Shown here one piece after another: positions 1-9,765 of a stretch of 35,024 bases of DNA. The stretch comes from Verrucomicrobiota bacterium. GTDB taxonomy: Bacteria > Verrucomicrobiota > Verrucomicrobiia > JABWAM01 > JAHFSZ01. Location of the stretch: assembly GCA_023265515.1 (NCBI GenBank), contig JAHFSZ010000009.1, positions 3,541 through 38,564 of the forward strand, read 5' to 3'. Both the position numbers and the translations under genes were made by a program. The notes under the pieces are model-generated. The model did no database searches. It saw only the letters and a program-made list of their open reading frames with translations, and was not told where the DNA came from. Within the stretch, counting starts at the first letter, position 1, and the number at the start of each line of letters is the position of its first letter.

Positions 1-1550
1 TCAATCGTCGCGGGGGGCTTGGAGCTGACGTCGAAGACAACGCGGTTGACGCCTTTGACCTCGTTGATGATTCGGTTGGAAATCTTTCCGAGCAGGTCGT
101 AGGGCAGTTTCACCCAGTCGGCGGTCATGCCGTCCTGGCTTTCAACGGCCCGCACGGCGACCGTGAAGTCGTAGGTGCGCTCATCGCCCATCACGCCAAC
201 GCTGCGGCAGGGAAGCAGGACGGCGAACGACTGCCAGACCTTGTAATACCAGCCCGATTTTTTCATCTCATCAATGACCACCGAGTCGGCTTCGCGCAGG
301 ATGGAAAGTTTCACCGGCGTGATCGGCCCCAGGCAACGGACCGCGAGACCGGGGCCGGGGAACGGCTGGCGCCAGACGATTTCCTTCGGCAGGCCGAGCT
401 CCTCGCCAACGCGCCGGACTTCGTCCTTGAACATTTTGGCCAATGGCTCAACGAGCTTGAACTTCATCCGCTTCGGCAAACCGCCGACGTTGTGGTGCGA
501 CTTGATCAGCGCGGCCGGGTTGCCCGCGATCGGCACACTTTCAATCACATCCGGGTACAGGGTGCCCTGGGCGAGGTATTTGTAATGTCTTCCAGCGCGA
601 CCCTTCAACAGCTGGGAGGTGGCGTGCTCGAAGACGTGGATGAATTCGCGGCCGATGATCTTGCGTTTGCGTTCGGGGTCGGCCACGCCGCGGAGCTTGG
701 AAAGGAATTCCTTGGCGGCGTCGACATACACAAGCCGGATCTTGAAGTGTCGGCCGAAGACCTTCTGAACGACCGCGGCCTCGTTTTTGCGCAGCAGGCC
801 GTTGTTGACGAAGATACAAGTGAGCTGGTCGCCGATGGCCTTGTGCAGAAGGGCGGCGGCCACGCTCGAATCGACGCCTCCCGAGAGCCCGAGGATCACC
901 TTCTCACCGCGCACCTCCTGGCGGATCGCCTCGCAGCCATCGCGGATGGCCGAGGCTGTCGTCCACCCCTTACGGCATTTGCAGACCCGATGGACGAAAT
1001 TGGCCAGGATATCCTTGCCGCGGGGCGTGTGTGCGACCTCCGGATGGAATTGAAGGCCGAAGAGGCGTTTGGCCGGGTGCTCGAGGGCGGCGAATTCCGA
1101 GTTGTCCGTTTTGCCGATGACGCGAAAGCCCTTCGGCATGCGCGTGATCTTGTCGCCATGAGAATTCCAGATCAGGAGCTCTTTGGGCAACCGGGCGAAA
1201 AGAGTGGAGTGGCTCCTCAGGAAGAGGCGTCCTTGTCCGTACTCACGCAGCATGCCGCGGGCGACCGCGCCCCGGAAATAATCCGCCATCAGCTGAAGCC
1301 CGTAGCAGATGCCGAGCGCCGGGATGCCGAGCTCGAAGATTCTGAAATCCGGCAGAGGCGCGCCCCTGGCATAGATGCTCGCCGGGCCGCCGGAAAGGAT
1401 CAGCCCGGACGGTGACAGTGCCGCGATCTTCCGGGCGGAAAGATTGTAGGGGACGATTTCCGAGTAGACCGAGCACTCGCGGATGCGCCGGGCGATGACT
1501 TGGGTGTATTGGCTCCCAAAGTCTAAAATGATGATCTTGTCCATCTTCAT
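1..1550 (-). CDS. guaA: GMP synthase (glutamine-hydrolysing), 3' end cut by window edge
   Basis: GuaA makes GMP from XMP using ATP and glutamine, the last step of guanine nucleotide synthesis. Translating the minus strand from 1550 gives an N-terminal class I amidotransferase domain: GSQYTQ near residue 12, the nucleophile Cys82 in GICYGLQ, and FHPEV around residue 170. An ATP-pyrophosphatase P-loop, SGGVDSS, begins at residue 223, and the C-terminal dimerisation part ends in SSKPPATI. The frame is still open at position 1 with two bases of the next codon, where the family normally ends in E-W-E, so only a few codons are missing. ATG at 1550 or 1544 are both possible, and no Shine-Dalgarno sequence is seen before either. 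It follows guaB3 directly; the whole gap between the two genes is a heptad inverted repeat. Confidence 0.97.
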   Translation of the reverse strand, partial: MKMDKIIILDFGSQYTQVIARRIRECSVYSEIVPYNLSARKIAALSPSGLILSGGPASIYARGAPLPDFRIFELGIPALGICYGLQLMADYFRGAVARGMLREYGQGRLFLRSHSTLFARLPKELLIWNSHGDKITRMPKGFRVIGKTDNSEFAALEHPAKRLFGLQFHPEVAHTPRGKDILANFVHRVCKCRKGWTTASAIRDGCEAIRQEVRGEKVILGLSGGVDSSVAAALLHKAIGDQLTCIFVNNGLLRKNEAAVVQKVFGRHFKIRLVYVDAAKEFLSKLRGVADPERKRKIIGREFIHVFEHATSQLLKGRAGRHYKYLAQGTLYPDVIESVPIAGNPAALIKSHHNVGGLPKRMKFKLVEPLAKMFKDEVRRVGEELGLPKEIVWRQPFPGPGLAVRCLGPITPVKLSILREADSVVIDEMKKSGWYYKVWQSFAVLLPCRSVGVMGDERTYDFTVAVRAVESQDGMTADWVKLPYDLLGKISNRIINEVKGVNRVVFDVSSKPPATI

Positions 1551-1552
1551 GA

Positions 1553-1658
1553 GCGTTGAGCGTATGGCGTATAGCGGATAGGGCAGAACCGAATCCCAAA
1601 AAAAACAAAACAAATATGAGATGGAATTTCTATACGCTGCACGCTATCCGCTATCCGC
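1553..1658. repeat. Period-7 inverted repeat filling the guaB3-guaA gap
   Basis: The left arm, 1553-1580, has four consecutive heptads of type GCGTATA. The right arm, 1631-1658, has four of the reverse-complement type TATCCGC. On the transcribed strand 23 of 31 positions of the two arms can pair; the AGCG core of each heptad is kept and the three following bases vary. The 50-base loop is T-rich on the minus strand. The right arm ends one base before the guaB3 stop and the left arm ends two bases before the guaA ATG, so the element occupies the entire intergenic RNA and would include the guaA ribosome-binding region. Confidence 0.85.
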
Positions 1659-2819
1659 TCATTTGCCCATGCCAACACCCTGCACGGTCTGAAATAATTT
1701 TCCCTCCGACTTGATCGAAGGCGCGATGATGATTTCGGTCCTCTGCAGCTCGCGGATGGTGGAGGCGCCGACGCTGCCCATGCACGTCGTCAAGGCGCCC
1801 ATCAGGTTTTGCGAGCCGTCGTCGAGATTGGCGGGCCCGAAAAGGATCTGCTTGAGAGAGCCGGTGACTCCGACCTTGATTCGCGTTCCGCGCGGCAGGT
1901 TTGAGTGCGGCGTGGCCATGCCCCAGTGGAAGCCCTTGCCGGGGGCTTCCTGGGTGCGGGCGAACGCGGAGCCGATCATGACCGCGTCGGCGCCGCAGGC
2001 GAACGCCTTGCAGATGTCGCCGCCCTTGTTCATGCCGCCGTCGGTGATGATTGGAATGTATTTGCCGGTGCGCTTGTGGTGCTCGTCGCGCGCCGCGGCG
2101 CAGTCGGCGGTCGCCGTCACCTGCGGGACGCCGAGGCCGAGAACGCCGCGCGTGGTGCAGGCGGCGCCAGGACCGACGCCGATCAGCACTCCGGCCGGGC
2201 CGCAGGCCATCAGCTCAAGCGTGGCGGAGTAGGTGACCGTGTTGCCGATCACGACGGGGATTTTCATCTTGCTGCAGAAGTTGCCGATATCGAGCGTCTT
2301 GTATTCCTTGGAGAGGTGCCGCACCGTCGAAACCGTGGACTGAATGACGAAGATGTCGGCGCCGGCTTCCTGCGCGATCTTGCCGAAGCGCTCCGCGCGC
2401 TGGGGAATGGAGGAGACGACCGCGGGGACCTTGGCCGCCTTGATTTCGCGGATGCGCGCGGCGATCAGGTCCTCCTGGATCGGCTCGGTGTAAATCGACT
2501 GGAGGATCTGGGTCGCCTCCTCCTTGCTCGAGTTGGAGATGCGATCGAGGACTTCGGCGGGATTCTTGTAGCGCGTCTGGACGCCCTCGAGGTTGAGGAC
2601 CGCGATGCCGCCGAGCTTGCCCATCTCGATGGCGAAGGCGACGTCGACGACGCCGTCCATGGCCGAGGCGAGGATGGGGACTTTGAATTTCAGGTCGCCG
2701 ATCTGGAACGTCGTGTCGACCTCGTTGGGATTGATGGTGACGTCGCCGGGCACGAGCGCGATTTCGTCAAAGCCGTAGCAAATGCGTGCCTTCCGATTTC
2801 TTCCGATCCACATGCCCAT
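1659..2819 (-). CDS. guaB3: GuaB3-type IMP dehydrogenase (no CBS domains)
   Basis: The 386-residue protein is a TIM-barrel IMP dehydrogenase family member that would oxidise IMP to XMP with NAD+, feeding GuaA encoded next. The active-site loop GPGAACTTRG carries the catalytic Cys221. Phosphate-binding segments are at 259-262 (TDGG) and 277-283 (ADAVMIG). The sequence runs straight through the usual CBS insertion site, and the GFHWGM segment (about 296-301) is typical of the GuaB3 branch of actinobacteria and cyanobacteria rather than canonical 480-residue GuaB. The start is ATG 2819, with GGAGG ten bases upstream; a second ATG two codons later is less well spaced. It is likely co-transcribed with guaA. 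The absence of CBS domains implies no Bateman-type nucleotide feedback. Confidence 0.93.
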   Translation of the reverse strand: MGMWIGRNRKARICYGFDEIALVPGDVTINPNEVDTTFQIGDLKFKVPILASAMDGVVDVAFAIEMGKLGGIAVLNLEGVQTRYKNPAEVLDRISNSSKEEATQILQSIYTEPIQEDLIAARIREIKAAKVPAVVSSIPQRAERFGKIAQEAGADIFVIQSTVSTVRHLSKEYKTLDIGNFCSKMKIPVVIGNTVTYSATLELMACGPAGVLIGVGPGAACTTRGVLGLGVPQVTATADCAAARDEHHKRTGKYIPIITDGGMNKGGDICKAFACGADAVMIGSAFARTQEAPGKGFHWGMATPHSNLPRGTRIKVGVTGSLKQILFGPANLDDGSQNLMGALTTCMGSVGASTIRELQRTEIIIAPSIKSEGKLFQTVQGVGMGK

Positions 2820-2901
2820 AGGCTTGAATCCTCCGATAAAATTTTTGACCTCCAGAAACTTCCCAGGCTGCTGGAGAACAACCTATCGGTGGATCCGCGC
2901 T

Positions 2902-2918
2902 GGCAACGGTGAGTTGCC
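2902..2918. promoter_or_regulatory. Small hairpin in guaB3 leader region
   Basis: A perfect 6-bp stem (GGCAAC / GTTGCC) with a 5-base loop lies about 83 bases upstream of the guaB3 start. It could be part of the 5' leader. No known riboswitch consensus was recognised around it, so a role is only conjecture. Confidence 0.3.
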
Positions 2919-2986
2919 GGGCGTGGCCGGCCCCGATTAAAGAACATTTTAAAAAAAGCAGGCCGACACAAGATTAAAATTTCGAG

Positions 2987-3026
2987 TTCGTCAAAATGGA
3001 GGCGTTAATTGACCCATTTTGACGAA
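2987..3026. promoter_or_regulatory. 13-bp perfect inverted repeat upstream of guaB3 (possible operator)
   Basis: The arms TTCGTCAAAATGG (2987-2999) and its exact reverse complement (3014-3026) are separated by 14 bases. It is A/T-rich in its core and is not followed by a T-run in either direction, which argues against an intrinsic terminator. On the minus strand the downstream arm contains TTGACG, a -35-like hexamer, but only a weak -10 partner follows. It lies 168-207 bases before the guaB3 start and just next to a heptad element, so a regulator-binding site for guaB3-guaA is a reasonable guess. Confidence 0.45.
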
Positions 3027-3037
3027 AATGAGCACTC

Positions 3038-3107
3038 GCTATCGGCTTTCGGCTTTCCGCGTTCGGCTCTCCGCCGACTGCCGACGGCCTACAGCCGACC
3101 GCCCTCT
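3038..3107. repeat. Ten in-register heptads at the 3' end of the tonB-like gene
   Basis: Ten consecutive 7-base words fit the pattern GCNNNCN without a slip from 3038 to 3107. The left words contain TCGGC and the right words GCCGA, so the two halves are inverted around the short centre TCTCC (3068-3072) and could fold into a long imperfect hairpin. The array ends two bases from the stop codon of the tonB-like gene (3110-3112). Confidence 0.8.
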
Positions 3108-3109
3108 GA

Positions 3110-3844
3110 TTAGGGTTTGACCGATTTGAGCTCGACCGTCCATGAGACTCGCAGATGGCCCCACGTCAGGCGGTCGCCTGGTTGGCCGGAGGGAGTGAAG
3201 GAGATTTCGCGCGCCAGCTTGAGGCCAAGATCGTCGGTCGCGTCATCGCCGCAGGAGCGCTCAAGCACGGCCATGCGGACCGCGCCTGACGCGTCGACTC
3301 CGATCGAAATCTCGCTCGGAGTCAGGAGCTCGCCATGTGTCACTTTCGGAAATTCCGGCAGGGACAAGATTGGGCGGCTTTGCATTTCGCCGTAGAGGCT
3401 GACGATGCTGAGCTGTGGCGTTTCGGGCTGGGGGGGGACCGGGGTTTCGATGAGCAGAGCGGGATCCTGCTTCGACCAGCTGCCAGCACGGGTGGGTGAC
3501 ACGGTGCCGCTGGTCCGGAAATAGGGACGCTGGAACTGGTAGGGCGTCGTTTGGATCGAGAGATCGAATGTTGCCGGCGGGGCATCCGGCGTATTCAACA
3601 AATAGGCCTTCGAGTAACTTTTCTCGTTGGGCAGGACCATCAGCGTCGGATCAAAATAGGCGGACCAGCCCGAGGGATAGCGATCGGCGTCGGTCGAAAC
3701 GTCGAGCGACACTTGCAGGGGTTCGGTGGTCTTGCGGATTGCGATGTCGCCGTTGGCCGGGATGGATCGGTCGACAAAGGAATTTCCGATGAAGAGCACG
3801 ACAAAAAATACCAGGCCGGCCAGAAAGAAAGGCCATTTCGGCAT
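3110..3844 (-). CDS. TonB-like energy-transducing protein
   Basis: This 244-residue protein begins MPKWPFF with a single N-terminal membrane segment (about residues 4-20), then a periplasmic region with a Pro-rich linker (PVPPQPETP). The C-terminal domain (about 165-244), with SIGVDASGAVRMAVLERS and a closing beta strand LRVSWTVEL, resembles TonB C-terminal domains. It is the last gene after exbB and exbD, so it probably couples their proton motive force to outer-membrane transport. I chose ATG 3844, 16 bases after the exbD stop; a longer open frame reaches 3952 but would overlap exbD and place non-hydrophobic sequence before the membrane anchor. The family assignment is by pattern and context only. 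Confidence 0.6.
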   Translation of the reverse strand: MPKWPFFLAGLVFFVVLFIGNSFVDRSIPANGDIAIRKTTEPLQVSLDVSTDADRYPSGWSAYFDPTLMVLPNEKSYSKAYLLNTPDAPPATFDLSIQTTPYQFQRPYFRTSGTVSPTRAGSWSKQDPALLIETPVPPQPETPQLSIVSLYGEMQSRPILSLPEFPKVTHGELLTPSEISIGVDASGAVRMAVLERSCGDDATDDLGLKLAREISFTPSGQPGDRLTWGHLRVSWTVELKSVKP

Positions 3845-3860
3845 GCCCTGATCTTTGGCG

Positions 3861-4367
3861 TTAGTTGGCCTCGTGAGCAGGGGCAAGGGTTCCATCGGAG
3901 GGCGCCTCGGTTTTGGGCGGGTTCCTGGCGGCCGGCGAAGCCGCGGGAGCAAGCGAAGTGGCCAGAGTCACCTTCAAGTCCAATTCCCTCGAGGTCTGAA
4001 GAATCGAGACGAGCGTCTCGGTCGGCACGCCGCGGTCGATCTTGGCGATCAGGGAGTCGCCTGGGAAAGCCGCCTTCGCGTCGCTCAGGACCTGCCGGAG
4101 CTGATCGAGCGTGGTGAGCTGATCGTTGAAGAAGATCTTGTCGCCATCGGGGCGGTCCGAATCATGGCTGACGACGAGAATGAGCCGGCTTGGGGCGGAG
4201 CCCGCCGCCGCATCCCGTGTCGCAGGCAGGACAATCGGCTCACCGACCTGCAGGACGAAGAACGAGGAACAGAGCAAAAAGAAAAGCAGAAGGAGCAGGA
4301 TGACGTTCAAAAGCGGGATGAAATCCAGCTTGCCCGCGTAGTAGGAGCTGTAAGTCGCGAAGCGCAT
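3861..4367 (-). CDS. exbD: ExbD/TolR-family biopolymer transport protein
   Basis: The 168-residue protein has a short cytoplasmic N-terminus and one membrane helix that opens with the family signature L-D-F-I-P-L-L-N. The aspartate at residue 15 is the expected proton-carrying residue. A periplasmic alpha/beta domain (about 55-140) and a Pro/Ala-rich tail follow. ExbD works with ExbB as a proton-driven motor in the inner membrane that energises TonB. It starts nine bases after exbB and is followed within 16 bases by the tonB-like gene, so the three form one operon. Confidence 0.88.
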   Translation of the reverse strand: MRFATYSSYYAGKLDFIPLLNVILLLLLFFLLCSSFFVLQVGEPIVLPATRDAAAGSAPSRLILVVSHDSDRPDGDKIFFNDQLTTLDQLRQVLSDAKAAFPGDSLIAKIDRGVPTETLVSILQTSRELDLKVTLATSLAPAASPAARNPPKTEAPSDGTLAPAHEAN

Positions 4368-4376
4368 GGCAATGGC

Positions 4377-5027
4377 CTATGTCTCGGTAAGGTCAAACTC
4401 CGACCGGCGGCGGGAGCGCTCCTGTTCGGCGAAGAGGATGAGAATCTGGGTGGCGCAGAGCTCCATGTCGTTGATCATTTCGTCACGCCGCGAGATGAGG
4501 TAGTTGTAGCAAATGTAACCGGGGATCGCCGCCGCCAAACCGGCTGCCGTGCAGATCAGCGCCTGCCATACGCCGCTGGCGAGTGTCGTTGCGCTGACCA
4601 AACCGCCCTCCTTGGAGATTGCCAGAAACGCCGCGATCATTCCCATGACGGTGCCAAGCAGCCCCAGGAGCGGGGCGATTTGCGCGCACGAGGCGATGAA
4701 GAAAAGTTTCTTGTTGAGGCGGCGCATTTCCTGGATCACCACCACGTCGATCGCCTCCCGGATCTCGTCCCGGTTCCGGTCGTGGTTGATGATGGCCGCC
4801 CGGGCGACCTGGGCGACCGGACTGTGGGCCTCCTGTTCGCAAATCGTGATGGCCTCGGCATGGGCATTGGCCCGGATCCGTTTGGAGATCCCCAGCAAAA
4901 AATCGTGAATCTTGATCTGCGCCCGGTGGTAGTAATACCAGCGCTCCACGAAGGCCAGGAGGCCGAACAAAGCGACCAGGATGATGAGCCAGAGCACGGG
5001 TCCGCCAAGCTGTAAAGTCGTGAACAT
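4377..5027 (-). CDS. exbB: MotA/TolQ/ExbB proton channel protein
   Basis: The 216-residue product has three membrane segments (about 8-27, 110-135 and 150-178) with a cytoplasmic loop between the first two. The conserved APLLGLLGTVMGM motif (119-131) and the AAGLAAAIPGY helix are diagnostic of the MotA/TolQ/ExbB channel family. I prefer ATG 5027 because it gives the usual short N-terminus before the first helix; a TTG at 5048 would add seven residues. Neither start has a clear Shine-Dalgarno sequence. First gene of the exbB-exbD-tonB-like set, downstream of the HIT gene and separated from it by a heptad element. Confidence 0.9.
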   Translation of the reverse strand: MFTTLQLGGPVLWLIILVALFGLLAFVERWYYYHRAQIKIHDFLLGISKRIRANAHAEAITICEQEAHSPVAQVARAAIINHDRNRDEIREAIDVVVIQEMRRLNKKLFFIASCAQIAPLLGLLGTVMGMIAAFLAISKEGGLVSATTLASGVWQALICTAAGLAAAIPGYICYNYLISRRDEMINDMELCATQILILFAEQERSRRRSEFDLTET

Positions 5028-5142
5028 TCGATACCATGCATAGTTCAAAAGGCCATGAATCGCAAGGATTTATGGGGTTCCGAGTATGCCGCATTCACTA
5101 AAGAGGCTGGGGGCAAGGGTTTGCGGCCATTCTACTGTGTGT

Positions 5143-5239
5143 CGTTTACCGTTAACCGTTCACCGTTTACCGAAAGGATCGGAGGTGGGCCGGTTGCACC
5201 CATGTTTTGTGGTCAACGGTACACGGTGAACGGTGAACG
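5143..5239. repeat. Period-7 inverted repeat (CGTTNAC word) between HIT gene and exbB
   Basis: The left arm has four perfect-register heptads CGTTTAC, CGTTAAC, CGTTCAC, CGTTTAC (5143-5170). The right arm has GTCAACG, GTACACG, GTGAACG, GTGAACG (5212-5239). The arms are reverse complements apart from the variable position and enclose a loop of about 41 bases. It lies 10 bases downstream of the HIT stop on the transcribed strand. The same word is used by the element at 16681-16745. Confidence 0.85.
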
Positions 5240-5249
5240 TTGAAAAGGA

Positions 5250-5588
5250 TCACCCGGGAGGCCAGCTCAGGGCACGGCCCCCCAGGAGGTGAACATGCAA
5301 ATGGGGCACCGACTCTCCGCCATCCCGGCCGTTGTTGATGACAAGCCGGTAGCCAGAGCGGTCAATGCCGAGCTTCCGGGCGATCTCGGCCGCGGTGAGC
5401 AGAACGGTGCCGATCAGCCTCGCATCCTCGGCTGAAGCGTCATTGATCCGGGCAATCGGCTTTTTGGGGACCACGAGGATGTGGGTAGGAGCCTTGGGGT
5501 TGGTGTCGCGGAAGGCGATCACCTCGTCCGTTTCATAAACGATGTCGCCGGGAATTTCGCGAGAGATGATTTTGGCAAACACCGACAT
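5250..5588 (-). CDS. HIT-family (HINT/PKCI-like) nucleotide hydrolase
   Basis: This 112-residue protein is the size of bacterial Hint enzymes, which hydrolyse AMP-linked phosphoramidates. It starts MSVFAKIISREIP and contains FRDTNPKAPTH, VVPKKPI and the histidine triad HLHVHLLGG near the C-terminus (about 96-104), with the catalytic histidines in place. ATG 5588 gives the normal N-terminus. It lies 42 bases after the ATP-cone-like gene and probably shares a transcript with nrdR. Cytoplasmic; the physiological substrate cannot be read from the sequence. Confidence 0.93.
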   Translation of the reverse strand: MSVFAKIISREIPGDIVYETDEVIAFRDTNPKAPTHILVVPKKPIARINDASAEDARLIGTVLLTAAEIARKLGIDRSGYRLVINNGRDGGESVPHLHVHLLGGRALSWPPG

Positions 5589-5630
5589 TTCTTCAGCGTA
5601 GCCAGCTTACTTGGAGGCGTAAAGTCTGAA

Positions 5631-6182
5631 CTAACTCACGCTGAGCCGGACCCCATCCATCGCCCTCCGGCCAAGCGTCTCCCGGATAAAGTCCACGATC
5701 TCGTCGTTGATCAGCCGGCAGCGGTTCCGCCAGCGCTGGTGGCCGGCGAGAAACTTGACGCAGCGCCTCAGGCCGATGAAAACATACGATTCGGAGCCGT
5801 TGCTCGAGGCCTTTTGGATATGGTCGCGAAGAATGTCGTAGAAGCGCAGCTCGAAGCCGTAGCCCGCCCTTTGGGCAAGCTGGTAAAGATCGCAAACCGC
5901 CTCGGATGCGTTTCCGGCCATTGGCGAGGGCGCGGCAAAATGGGTGAGCAGCTCGCGGGAGAGGTCGATGAAATCCTGAAGGGTCACGGTTTCCTTCTTC
6001 ATCTCATGGCGGATGTAGTGGGCGATCGAATTGACGATCTGCTCGACCATCCAAGGCTCGAGTTTCGAGCCGAGTGAATCGTTCTGGCCTGCGATCTCGC
6101 AGACCAACTGGCTCAGGTCCAGCGGTTCAACCCGGCCATCCGGGTAACACATCAAGAGGGCATGCTCGTTAAGTCGGATCAT
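5631..6182 (-). CDS. ATP-cone-like protein of unknown function next to nrdR
   Basis: The 183-residue protein is not a family I can name. Its N-terminal half follows the ATP-cone pattern: YPDGRVEPLDLSQL (about 13-26), then two helices ending in VTLQDFIDLSREL, the layout of the regulatory cone of ribonucleotide reductases and NrdR. The C-terminal half (about 90-183) is mostly charged helices with a patch HQRWRNRCR. A good Shine-Dalgarno sequence, AAGGA, stands seven bases before ATG 6182. It starts 27 bases after nrdR, so the two are probably co-expressed. A nucleotide-sensing role is inference from pattern and position. Confidence 0.7.
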   Translation of the reverse strand: MIRLNEHALLMCYPDGRVEPLDLSQLVCEIAGQNDSLGSKLEPWMVEQIVNSIAHYIRHEMKKETVTLQDFIDLSRELLTHFAAPSPMAGNASEAVCDLYQLAQRAGYGFELRFYDILRDHIQKASSNGSESYVFIGLRRCVKFLAGHQRWRNRCRLINDEIVDFIRETLGRRAMDGVRLSVS

Positions 6183-6209
6183 TTGAATATCCTTGGTTGA
6201 ATGGGTTGC

Positions 6210-6665
6210 TCAGGATTGGCCCGCCAGATTCTTAATCTCCTCGACAAATTCGTTGATGTCCTTGAACTGGCGGTAGACGGATGCGAACCGGACGTAGGCA
6301 ACCTCGTCGAGTTCACGGAGATGCTTCATGATTTTTTCGCCGATGGCGCGGGAAGGAATCTCGCGGTCGTACTCCTGTTCGAGCTCCTCCACGATCCCAT
6401 CCACCAACCGGTCAAGGGCCTCAACGCTGACAGGGCGTTTTTCGCAGGCTTTTTCGATGCCCCCGCGCAGCTTGGCCTTGGTGAACGCCTCATGCCGGGC
6501 GTCCTTCTTGATGACATGCCAATCCTCTCGGGCGATCTCCTCGTACGTCGTGAATCGGTAACTGCATTTCAGACATTCCCGGCGCCGGCGGATGACCATA
6601 CCGCCTTTGGAGTTCCTCGAGTCGATGACCTTGTCATCGGAATGACCGCATTTGGGGCACCGCAT
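6210..6665 (-). CDS. nrdR: Transcriptional repressor NrdR
   Basis: NrdR is a nucleotide-sensing repressor of ribonucleotide reductase genes. The 151-residue protein matches the family length. It has an N-terminal zinc ribbon with Cys3, Cys6, Cys31 and Cys34, an Arg-rich RRRRE segment, and an ATP-cone from about residue 46 to 136 (VIKKDARHEAF at its start). No ribonucleotide reductase gene lies in the window. A short inverted repeat lies just upstream (6680-6717) but does not match the NrdR-box consensus well. First gene of the nrdR, ATP-cone-like, HIT set. Confidence 0.96.
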   Translation of the reverse strand: MRCPKCGHSDDKVIDSRNSKGGMVIRRRRECLKCSYRFTTYEEIAREDWHVIKKDARHEAFTKAKLRGGIEKACEKRPVSVEALDRLVDGIVEELEQEYDREIPSRAIGEKIMKHLRELDEVAYVRFASVYRQFKDINEFVEEIKNLAGQS

Positions 6666-6679
6666 TGCGTGTTTGTTAT

Positions 6680-6717
6680 ACCTGTAGTGTTAGGTCAAAG
6701 GTTTACCCGCTACAGGT
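6680..6717. promoter_or_regulatory. 8-bp inverted repeat just upstream of nrdR
   Basis: ACCTGTAG (6680-6687) and its exact reverse complement CTACAGGT (6710-6717) flank a 22-base spacer, starting 15 bases before the nrdR ATG. One further G-T pair and one G-C pair extend the stem. It could be a leader hairpin or an operator. It lacks the A/T-rich centre of known NrdR boxes. Confidence 0.35.
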
Positions 6718-6832
6718 GGGAGTGTCAATCCGGAATTCGGTTTCTGTAAGTCTCTTCACGTCAGGGAGATGGGTCGAAAGAAAAAATTAACGTGAACAGA
6801 GGATCGTTCGAAAAAAAACAGAAAATGATTTT

Positions 6833-7033
6833 AAAAAAATATGAGATCGCGACGAGACTGCCTGTGCGCGGTAGCGCACAAGCCATCATGTGGGTAACCA
6901 TCCCGCAGAGGCGGCTCCGCCGCCAACCGAGGAGTGCAAGGCCCGACGACTGAACCCAAAGGAGCGTACGGGTGTGTACGTGACTGAAGCCCGAGTGAGG
7001 AACCACGCAGCTATGCGCCGCTTATCGTCGCGA
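6833..7033 (-). other. Multi-hairpin structured element after gyrB, with closing stem and T-run
   Basis: On the minus strand, two bases after the gyrB stop, a 187-base region begins whose ends form a perfect 9-bp stem (TCGCGACGA 6847-6855 with 7025-7033). Inside are perfect hairpins: TGTGCGC/GCGCACA (6863-6880, 7 bp), GGCGGC/GCCGCC (6910-6924, 6 bp), CGTAC/GTACG (6965-6980, 5 bp) and CGCA/TGCG (7006-7017). Seven Ts (6839-6833) follow the closing stem on the gyrB-sense strand. It may end the gyrB transcript, be a processed RNA, or be a dispersed palindromic element. The rest of the 6666-7035 gap is A/T-rich with no ORF I support. Confidence 0.55.
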
Positions 7034-7035
7034 GA

Positions 7036-9693
<2,658 letters not shown>

Positions 9694-9722
9694 CTAGGTG
9701 TGGTGGGTCAGGCAAGGGTTCC

Positions 9723-9765
9723 CGAATCGCGACGCGCCATGCCCCGAATCACGAACCGTCACCGG
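9723..9765. repeat. Single-arm degenerate heptad array at the nuclease gene 3' end
   Basis: Words of the type CGAATCR repeat with period 7: CGAATCG, CGACGCG, CCATGCC, then a one-base slip, CGAATCA, CGAACCG, TCACCGG. The array runs through the stop codon (9759-9761) of the nuclease gene. No inverted partner was found nearby. It is more degenerate than the other heptad elements, hence lower confidence. Confidence 0.5.

Noticed and set aside
492-1415. 307-codon plus-strand open frame opposite guaA
   Set aside because: It is antisense to a certain guaA, with low-complexity Ala/Asp/Glu/Arg composition and no family motif.
1905-2912. 335-codon plus-strand frame opposite guaB3
   Set aside because: Antisense shadow of a high-GC gene; composition rich in Gly, Asp, Arg, with no recognisable domain.
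3855-5015. 386-codon plus-strand frame opposite exbB-exbD
   Set aside because: It runs antisense across two well-supported membrane protein genes and shows only biased composition.
6847-7033. 6S RNA, SRP RNA, tmRNA or RNase P RNA
   Set aside because: The length suits 6S RNA, but the region is a multi-hairpin array rather than a long rod with a central bubble, and the conserved cores of the other RNAs are absent.
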